A DNA stretch of 47,427 nt from assembly GCA_964603155.1 (NCBI GenBank), contig CAZRTZ010000014.1, forward strand, positions 1 to 47,427, given 5' to 3'. The notes beneath the pieces are model-generated. The model was not told the origin of the DNA. It worked only from the letters and a program-made list of their open reading frames with translations, and did not search any database. Made by a program: the position numbers and the translations under genes. Below, piece by piece: positions 1 through 7,600 of this stretch. This stretch comes from VAUL01 sp964603155 (GTDB lineage Bacteria; Desulfobacterota; Desulfuromonadia; Desulfuromonadales; BM103). Within the stretch, counting starts at the first letter, position 1. The number at the start of each line of letters is the position of its first letter.

Positions 1-11
1 TGCTCAAATTC

Positions 12-41
12 ACAAGAGGCCGGCACTGTCCGGCCTCTTGT
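12..41 (+). terminator. Perfect 12-bp hairpin at window start
   Basis: ACAAGAGGCCGG (12-23) is an exact inverted repeat of CCGGCCTCTTGT (30-41) around a 6-nt loop. No T-run follows, so it is either an atypical terminator of the gene left of the window or an mRNA-stabilising hairpin. A related hairpin with the same AAGAG-CCGG core closes the cytochrome cluster at 16026-16061. Confidence 0.55.
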
Positions 42-90
42 CGTTGTGGAGGGTTGCCGGCAGGGGCGTCAATGCGCTACGATTATTGTC

Positions 91-1119
91 ATGCTGGTGC
101 GTTACTTTCTCTCTACGTTCCTTTGTCTTCTCCTCTGTGCCACCTCTGCCGCGGCCGCATCGGTTACCGGCAAGGTGGCTCTCGACGGGGTCGGCACGGC
201 AGGAGTCCGGGTTGCCGCCTATCCGGTGACGGCCCTGTCATTGGCCGGTGACGCCTCGTTTTTCAGTGCGGCCACCGGTGCAGATGGCCTCTTTCGGCTC
301 GACCTCCCTCCGGGACAATACTATCTCCTGGCTCGTGGCGGGGGTTGGTTCAGCTTCTACGGGCGCAACCCGCTGGCCATCCCGGCGGAAGGAGTGAGCG
401 AGATCAACCTGCCGCTGGTCCCCTCCGCCGCTTCACTTCCAGAACTGCCTGCTATCCCTGGAAGCGGTGTCACCGGCCAGGTGCTGCACTCCGGCAAGCC
501 GGTGGCCAATGCCGTGGTCTTCGCCTATCCCGACCTCTCCGCCCAACTCAAGGGGTTCGGCCTGGGGATGTCGGCGCCGACCGGGGCCGACGGCATCTTC
601 GAACTGTCGCTGGCGGCCGGCAGTTACTACCTGGTAGCGCGGGTGCGTCAAGGCGCTTCCCTGACCGGGCCGCTCACCGCCGGGGATCTGTTCGGCTACC
701 TCCCGCAGAACCCGGTGGCGGTAGCCGAAGCTCCGGCGCGGGTCGTTCTGCCGCTGGTGGCCGTTCCGGAGAAGGTGGCGCGCCATGCCGGCACCATGTT
801 CGGCCAGACCCGCATCAGCGGCGCCATTGTCGATCGCGCGGGGAAGCCGCTCGCCGGCATGAAGGCCCTGCTGTATGCCGACGAATCCATGCTTAACCGG
901 CCCCTCTACGTCTCCGCCCCCACCGGTCCCGATGGCATCTTCCAGCTCTCTTTTCCGAGCGGCGGCACCTACTACCTCGCCGCGCGCAGCAGCCTCGGCG
1001 GCACCCCGGCGCCCGGCGAACTGTACGGTCGCTATCAGGTCGACAGCAAACCCGGCTTCAAAATCGAAACCGGTGCGCTTCTCGAGGGGGTCCGCATCGT
1101 CGTCGAGGAGGTCTGGTAG
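91..1119 (+). CDS. Secreted carboxypeptidase-regulatory-like repeat protein
   Basis: A 342-aa protein. An N-terminal Sec signal peptide (residues 1-23, ending in an Ala-rich SAAAA) precedes three copies of a ~100-residue beta-sandwich repeat of the carboxypeptidase-regulatory / CnaB-like kind. Each repeat opens V/I-x-G-x-V/I, passes through a central (P/A)TGxDGxF(R/E/Q)L(D/S) motif and ends YYL(L/V/A)AR. No cysteine or heme motif lies in the mature part, so it is not itself a cytochrome. Such domains usually serve as structural or carbohydrate/protein-binding modules outside the cytoplasm. Its position directly ahead of two giant cytochromes, on the same strand, suggests an extracellular or outer-membrane partner, but this is inference. 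The ATG at 91 is chosen because it starts the signal peptide. An in-frame GTG at 46 exists and neither start has a good Shine-Dalgarno, so the start is uncertain. Confidence 0.75.
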   Translation: MLVRYFLSTFLCLLLCATSAAAASVTGKVALDGVGTAGVRVAAYPVTALSLAGDASFFSAATGADGLFRLDLPPGQYYLLARGGGWFSFYGRNPLAIPAEGVSEINLPLVPSAASLPELPAIPGSGVTGQVLHSGKPVANAVVFAYPDLSAQLKGFGLGMSAPTGADGIFELSLAAGSYYLVARVRQGASLTGPLTAGDLFGYLPQNPVAVAEAPARVVLPLVAVPEKVARHAGTMFGQTRISGAIVDRAGKPLAGMKALLYADESMLNRPLYVSAPTGPDGIFQLSFPSGGTYYLAARSSLGGTPAPGELYGRYQVDSKPGFKIETGALLEGVRIVVEEVW

Positions 1120-1270
1120 CCTCTCTGCAGAGCCTTCTTCTTTCCTCACCACGTCTTTTTAATCCCGCTTCGTCTCTCCCTGCTCTTAGGTTCAATGCTG
1201 TGGTATTTTTCGGCGCATGTGCTGGGGGCGAATTCTTGTCAGGTTGCTTGAATTAAAAGATTAAAATCAT
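1120..1270. other. Intergenic stretch, no gene seen
   Basis: There is no credible coding region here. A small CTCT-GC-AGAG palindrome near 1121-1130 and a pyrimidine-rich run with TTTTT near 1155 may end transcription of the upstream gene, but no clean hairpin precedes the T-run. The part at 1230-1270 is AT-rich, as often seen upstream of a sigma-54 promoter. Confidence 0.4.
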
Positions 1271-1286
1271 CGGCATGTCCCTTGCA
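1271..1286 (+). promoter_or_regulatory. Candidate sigma-54 (RpoN) promoter
   Basis: CGGCATGTCCCTTGCA matches the -24/-12 consensus TGGCACGN4TTGCW at all but two fixed positions (first base and sixth base). The invariant GG (1272-1273) and GC (1284-1285) are at the required 12-nt start-to-start spacing. Transcription would begin near 1297, about 100 nt before the riboswitch aptamer. No sigma-70 promoter of comparable quality is visible between here and the aptamer. Confidence 0.6.
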
Positions 1287-1395
1287 AACTGAATTCATTG
1301 TCACAGTAGCGTCTGCGTCAAGCAGCGGTGCCAAAAAACTGCCAGCAGTGATCTGGAAGTATTTGTCAACTTTCCGATGTTAAAGGGATTTTAAG

Positions 1396-1488
1396 CCTCT
1401 GTTTAAAAGCAAAGCCAGTGTGAGCTGGTGACGCAAAGCCACGGGGCCACGAGCAGCAAAGCTCTGGCCAGCCGGGTTGCCAAAGAGG
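1396..1488 (+). promoter_or_regulatory. GEMM-I riboswitch aptamer, probably the 3',3'-cGAMP type
   Basis: The segment carries the GEMM-I core in order. The P1 strand is CCTCT (1396-1400), closing with AGAGG (1484-1488). A GCAAA turn follows, then a P2 hairpin CCAGT-GTGA-GCTGG with a GNRA tetraloop, the hallmark GACGCAAAGCCACGG (1430-1444), a P3 stem (GGCCA with TGGCC and GAGC with GCTC), and AGCCGGGTTGCC (1470-1481). Aligned to the V. cholerae Vc2 aptamer, the base equivalent to ligand-contacting G20 is A (AAAAGCAAA against AGGGCAAA). Published work on Geobacter GEMM-I variants ties that change to 3',3'-cGAMP preference. It sits in the 5' leader of the 68-heme cytochrome gene. Confidence 0.92.
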
Positions 1489-1673
1489 AAAAACTTATGG
1501 AAACCAATAGCTTGGTATCGAGGACGGTCCGGCAGGGTGCAGTTCGGCGATTTGGCCATGGACTGCACGCGATTGCGTTATTTGACCGGACTGAAGAGGT
1601 CTGCACAAGGGCTTCGCGAACGGCGATACCAGTGAAAGAGCGCCGGCTGCCGGCAACCCCCTGGAGTTTGTCC
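1489..1673 (+). promoter_or_regulatory. Structured riboswitch expression platform and Shine-Dalgarno
   Basis: Three elements stand out. GGCAACCC (1652-1659) is the exact complement of the aptamer's GGGTTGCC (1474-1481), and CCA (1468-1470) can extend it to TGG (1662-1664) of the Shine-Dalgarno CTGGAG (1661-1666). TGGTATCG (1513-1520) pairs perfectly with CGATACCA (1624-1631), enclosing nested stems 1527-1532/1586-1591 and 1537-1543/1562-1568. A local hairpin GCCGG-CTG-CCGGC (1642-1654) competes for the GGC of GGCAACCC. No terminator T-run is seen. The layout fits translational control: ligand-free RNA hides the ribosome site and ligand-bound RNA frees it. Confidence 0.65.
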
Positions 1674-4600
1674 ATGAAACGTTTCGGTACCCATGTGGCA
1701 TTGAGCCTGACGTTGCTGTTGATTGTCCCTGCTATGAGTTGGGCCGCGGGGATTCACTATTTCAACTGCACCGAGTGCCACAAGTCGTCGTTGGCCGTTC
1801 AGTCGCTGGCAACCGCAAACGTTTGTCTTTCCTGTCATCAGGCCGGTACGTACGTCGACAATACCCCGGCTCAGGGAATGGATGGACAAATCGAAGGAAA
1901 GCTTACGGCAGCGCAGGCGAGCGATGCGCTTAACAACAATCCCTACAGCCCCTCCGGTTACGGAACCTCTCATATCTGGGGCGCCCCTGCCAACAATGCC
2001 GCCGCCGGTGCCCAGGAGCCGGCCACCAATCTGACCGGTTTCTTCCGGCGCTACCAGGTGTCGTGGGGTAAGGTCACCTGTACCCGCTGCCATGAGCCGC
2101 ATGCAGACTCCACCGCGAACCCTTTGGCGATGAATCCCGATGCGCTCAACGGCAATCTGCCGATGACCCCCGAGCAGTTGTGCCGTGCCTGCCATATCCC
2201 CTTCGATCAGCAGAACAACAAGGGCTTGGTGACCCACCCGGTCGTGGTCAACTACGGTGCTCTCGTGGCGTCGGCCCCCTATCAGCCGGGAGGCGCCAAG
2301 GAAGGCTGGCTCCAGCCGAGCATTGGCAACGGCGGTGGTTCGGGAACGGTCCAGCGCATTGACGTGACCATCCGCACCGGAGCAGCGCCTGCCACCTATG
2401 TCAACGGCGTCGGCTGCACCTCCTGCCACGGTGTCCATGCCGCCGACTCGGACAGCACCACCGACGATGGCTTCGGGACCGCTGCCGATACCGCCGACGG
2501 CGACGGCAAACTGCTGCGCGCCGATGGCGCGACCCGCACCGGTGCCAACAGCGCCGCCACCGCGCAACGGCGCTCCAACCTCTGCCAGGCCTGCCACACC
2601 TTCAAGCCCCACGGCAGCAGCGGCTCGCAGATGGGCTGCCTCGATTGCCACAGTGGTCACACCTACGGCTCGTCCAACTACTTCGTTCTGCGCAACCAGG
2701 TGGGGGCGACGACGAACCTCAACTACACGACACGGTCGCCTCTGCACGGCGGCTCCACCCCGGTCGACGACCTCTGGTCGGGAACAGTGATTGGCGACAC
2801 TGCCGGCTACTGCGAACGCTGCCATGGCCAGCTGACGGCGATGCCCGGCAGCGCCAGGACTCACATCGAAAACGAGAACTGCCGTACCTGCCATGCCCAT
2901 GACGGCGCCACGTTCTCCTTCGAGGCGGCCGGCGGCTGCGACGGCTGCCACGGTGCCCCGCCAAAGCAAAATGCAGTGGGTGGCCCGAACGGTTTTGCTT
3001 CTGGCTACACCCCTTTCAAGGATGAGTCGGCGACCCCGCACGCGGCCCATGCCGCCGGGGCCGGCAACTACACCTTCAGCTGCAATGCCTGCCACCTCAA
3101 CAATACCCACGATATGGGAACCTTCCAGGATGTGTTCCTTGGCGTCGATGATCCCCTTGCCACCGGCAACGGCAACATGAGTCCGGGCTACGATGGTTCC
3201 GGGTCGGGAACCTGCTCCAACGTGTATTGCCACAGCAACGGCGGCCGGCGCACCAGCGACGTCAGCCGTGTCTTCACGGCAGCCACCATTCCGGTCTGGG
3301 CCGGTGGTGCCGGCACCATCACCGCCTGCAACGCCTGCCATGACAACACGGCTTCGATGACCAACGGCTCGCCTGCCCACGCCGCGCACCTGGCCCTGAC
3401 CGGTGTGACCTGCAAGACCTGCCATGTCACGACCGCCGCTTCGGCTACCACCCTGGCGGCAGGCGCCATCGGCAACACCCACGTCAACAACGCGCGTGAC
3501 GTCGCCTTCGACACCAGTGGCTTTATCACGGTCGGTCCGACTCCTTACAACGCGACGACGGGCGTCTGCGCGGTCTATTGCCACTCCAACGGATACACCC
3601 GGGTCTCACCTGACTGGGACGTTGTGACATCGGGTGACTGCGGCGCCTGCCACCAATTCAGTAGTGCCGGAGTCGCCACCGGGGCGGGCACGGCCCTGAG
3701 CAGCGCCCACAACAAGCACGTCTACACCAGCGGTGGCGGGGTGCAACTGGCCTGCACCACCTGCCATACCAACGCCGGTAGCGGCGCCGATCATGTCAAC
3801 GGTTCGATCAGCTTCGTCAGCAATTACCAGAATACCGTCTGCAACCCCTGCCACGGTTCGAGTAACGGGGTCACGACCGGCGACGACCGCCAGCCGATCT
3901 GGAACAGCACTGCCTCCGTCGATTGCCAGACCTGTCATGCCGGCAGCGTGAGGGCAACGGTCAACAGCAAGGTTGCAACCGATAAGAGCCAGGCCACCAG
4001 TACTGGCCACAACCGGACCACCAATTATGCGTCCGGGAACTTGCCGGCCAGCAAACTTTGCGCCTCCTGCCACGACGAAGCCAATCGCACCGGCCACCTT
4101 GACGGCACCACCGGCGATGACATGCGCCTGCTGGCCGCTGCGGCCACCTGCACCACCTCCTGCCACGGCGTCGGCGGTTCGGCGGTGAAGGACAGCATCG
4201 TCACGCATAAGACCGAATCGTGCGCCAACTGCCACGATCCGCACGGCAGCAGCAACCTCTACATGGTCAAGTCGACCTCCGCCCGTTATGCCGGCACTGT
4301 GGTCTTCACCGCAACCACCGGCGCGGACTCCTATGACGAGGTCGACAGCGGCGCGACCGCTAACTACGATGATATCTGCGCCACCTGCCACACGGCGGCC
4401 ACCCACAACAACCGGACCGACACCGGTGTCCATCTTGATGCGTCGACCCACGAGGGTGAAGACTGCTTCACCTGCCACCGTCCGCACACCAACCCGGCGA
4501 TCGACGGCGGCGCCTTCGCGACCGGCGCCGGCAATGCCTGCAACGGCTGCCATGGCTTCCCGCCGGTGACCGGCGCTCATGCCAGCCACACTCTGACGGC

Positions 4601-7600
4601 CAGCAACGACAAGGACATCGAAGACCGCAGCGATTGCGAGGCCTGTCATACCGGCGCCGCCAGCTATACCTATAACCCGGCGACCGACCGCGGCAACTCT
4701 CTCAATCACGGCAACGCAACCGGCCGTGACACCATCCTGGCTTCGAAGGTCGGCTACAACACCACCAACTTTAACTGCACCAGCGCCTGTCATGCTTCCA
4801 CCGCGGCTGACGGTTTCTGGAGCGACACGGCGCTGAACTGCAACGCCTGCCACTACTACAATGCCGCGCCGACCGCGGCGGGGAACGTGACCAGCGGCAA
4901 CAGCGAGGCTCTCGGCGGCGACCACAGCGTCCACTTCGGCGCCGGCGGGATCGTCACCTGCGCCAACTGCCACGGCACCGACCCGACTGACACCACGCAC
5001 ATCAGCCTCGGGACTGGGACCGATGCGCAGAAGTACCAGGATCGCGCCCTGGCCCAGCAGGATGAGGCGGATGTGACCGCAACCGCTCTCGGCACCGGCA
5101 GCGACCCGGATCCGGGGAACCCGGTCTGCAACAACGCCGCCTGCCACAACCCGAGCGGCACCACCTACAGCGCCACCTGGACCGTGAGCGCGGCGGCCTG
5201 CACCCTGTGCCACAGCAGCACTAACCCCGGCACCGGCAGCCACGGCCAGCACATGAATGCGGCGACGACCTTCGGTATCAATACCACCACCTGCACCAGC
5301 TGCCACCCGAACCACGGCACCAACTACGCCCATCGCAGCGGCAATGTCACCTTCGCCGCCGGCATGAACTACACCGCCGGGGCCGTCGATGTCCTCGGCA
5401 CCATGGGCACCTGCACCACCAGCACCTGCCACAACAACGGCACGGCGGCGGCGACCGCGGTGGTGACCCCGACCTGGGGCCAGGCCAGTGCCGACTGCAC
5501 CATCTGCCACGGCAACGCGCCGGCGACCGGCGAGCATGCCAAGCACATGGCCAACACCACCTTCGTCGACGGCGGCTGCACCGATTGCCATACCGCGGCG
5601 AACGCGACAACCCATATCAACAGCGTCCGCAATATCGCCGGCCAGATCACCGATATGGATCTGGCGACCGGCGGCAACCAGCTCACCGCCCCGGGCGGCT
5701 GGGTCGGTACCTGCCTCAATAACTGCCATATCGCCAATACCGCCAGCGACTGGACCAGCGGCACCAACACCCTGGCTTGCACCGACTGCCACGGCAGCGG
5801 CAAGGTGACCACCCCGGCCATGGATCGCGGTTGGCCGCCGAGCAGCGGCAAGCACGGCCTGCACACGGGCAGCCCGTATGTGGCGGCGAACTGCATCGAC
5901 TGCCACAACAACAACACCATAACCCACAGCACGCTGAACAACGTGGTCACGGCGATTGGCGGGGCGAAGGTCAGCGCTTACACGGCGAACAACTGCACCA
6001 ACACCTGCCACGTGGCGGCAGACACCAACGACTGGACTGCCGGCACCCGCGCCTGTACCGACTGCCACATGGTCGGCAAGACCGGCATGTACGACACCGG
6101 TGCCCGCGACCAGGCTCCGAACAGCGGCCTGCATGCAACGACCGCGGCCCTGGCGCACGACGACAACTTCGGCAGCAGCTATACCTGCACCAACTGCCAC
6201 AGCAGCAGCACGCCGTCGGCAGCGCACCAGACCGGGACGCTGCAGACCTCACTGCAGACGACCTATACTTTTACCGCCCAGATCGGCAGCTATGCCAACC
6301 CGGGGGGCTGTGCGTCGAACTGCCACAAGGACGGCGGCGACTGGAAGCGCAAGTGGATCGGCGTCACCGATGCTGCCCCGGCCTACAGTGACCCGGCCAC
6401 CGCCGCGGTCTGCGCGAACTGCCACGGCTCCTTCGCCCAGGGGTGGAACTTCGTGAATGAAGGCGGAGCGACCACGTCCGACCACACCGACCCGGATCCA
6501 GACAACACCGGCGATCAGATGAACGCCGGCGGTCATGTCGTCTGCAGCAAGTGCCATGGTTGGGGGACTGCCGCCTACCAGAGCGGCAACATGCACAATA
6601 ACAACCTGATCGCCATGAACGCTGATCTCGGGTACGACAACGGGACCGGCAACTGCGCGGTCAACTGCCATAGCGGCAAGACCCTGACGACCAATACCAA
6701 CAGCGGCTTCACCAATGAGAGCGGCAGCTTCGGTGGGGTTGGCTGCGGCAGCTGCCACGACGATGGCACGATCCCGCCGAACAGTGGTGCGCATGCGGCT
6801 CACGGTGCCAACGCCGACGCCAACTACAGTGAATGTATACTCTGCCATGGCGACAATGGTGACGGCTATGCCAGCACCACCGGTACGCACAACGACAACT
6901 CTGTGACCTTTGCCGCCGGGATTACCTACAGCAACAATGGCACGCCAGGGACCAATGCCAATGCCAACGACGACACCTGCTCGACTAGCATCTGCCATAC
7001 CGGCAGCGGCACGGTGACGTGGGGTGCGACCAGCCTCGGCTGCTCCGAGTGCCACTACTACGAAGCCAACCCGACGCTGACCAATAACAACGCGCATTCC
7101 AACCCATTGGGCGGTAGCCACAGCAAGCACTTCGGTGTCGGTGGTGTGACCACCTGCGCCAGTTGCCACACCGTCCCTGTCGCGGGCGACACGACCCACA
7201 TCAACGGGGCGACCACCCTGGTTGACAAGTCGAATGCGACGATGGACGAGGCGACTTTGATCGCTTCGGCCTTGGGGACCGGCAGTGACCCGGATGCCGG
7301 GAATGCGACCTGTAACAGTGTCGCTTGTCACAACCCATCCAACGGCGCCTACACGGCGACCTGGACGGTGGCGAACGCGGTGGGCTGCGCCTTCTGCCAC
7401 AGCAGCACCAACCCTGGCACCGGCGCTCACAGTGCCCACATGAGCGCGGCGACCAACTTCGGCCTGACGGTGACCTGCACCAGCTGCCACCCGAATCATG
7501 GCACCAACAACGCCCACCGCAGCGGCAACGTCACCTTCACCACCAGTCCGGCGGCGATGGGCTACACGCCGGGGGCTGAAGATGTCGGCGGGACGATGGG

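Noticed and set aside
1428..1673. N-terminal extension of the 68-heme cytochrome from a GTG inside the aptamer
   Set aside because: The added 82 residues have no domain, the stretch is a structured RNA leader, and the ATG at 1674 has a Shine-Dalgarno and begins the signal peptide.
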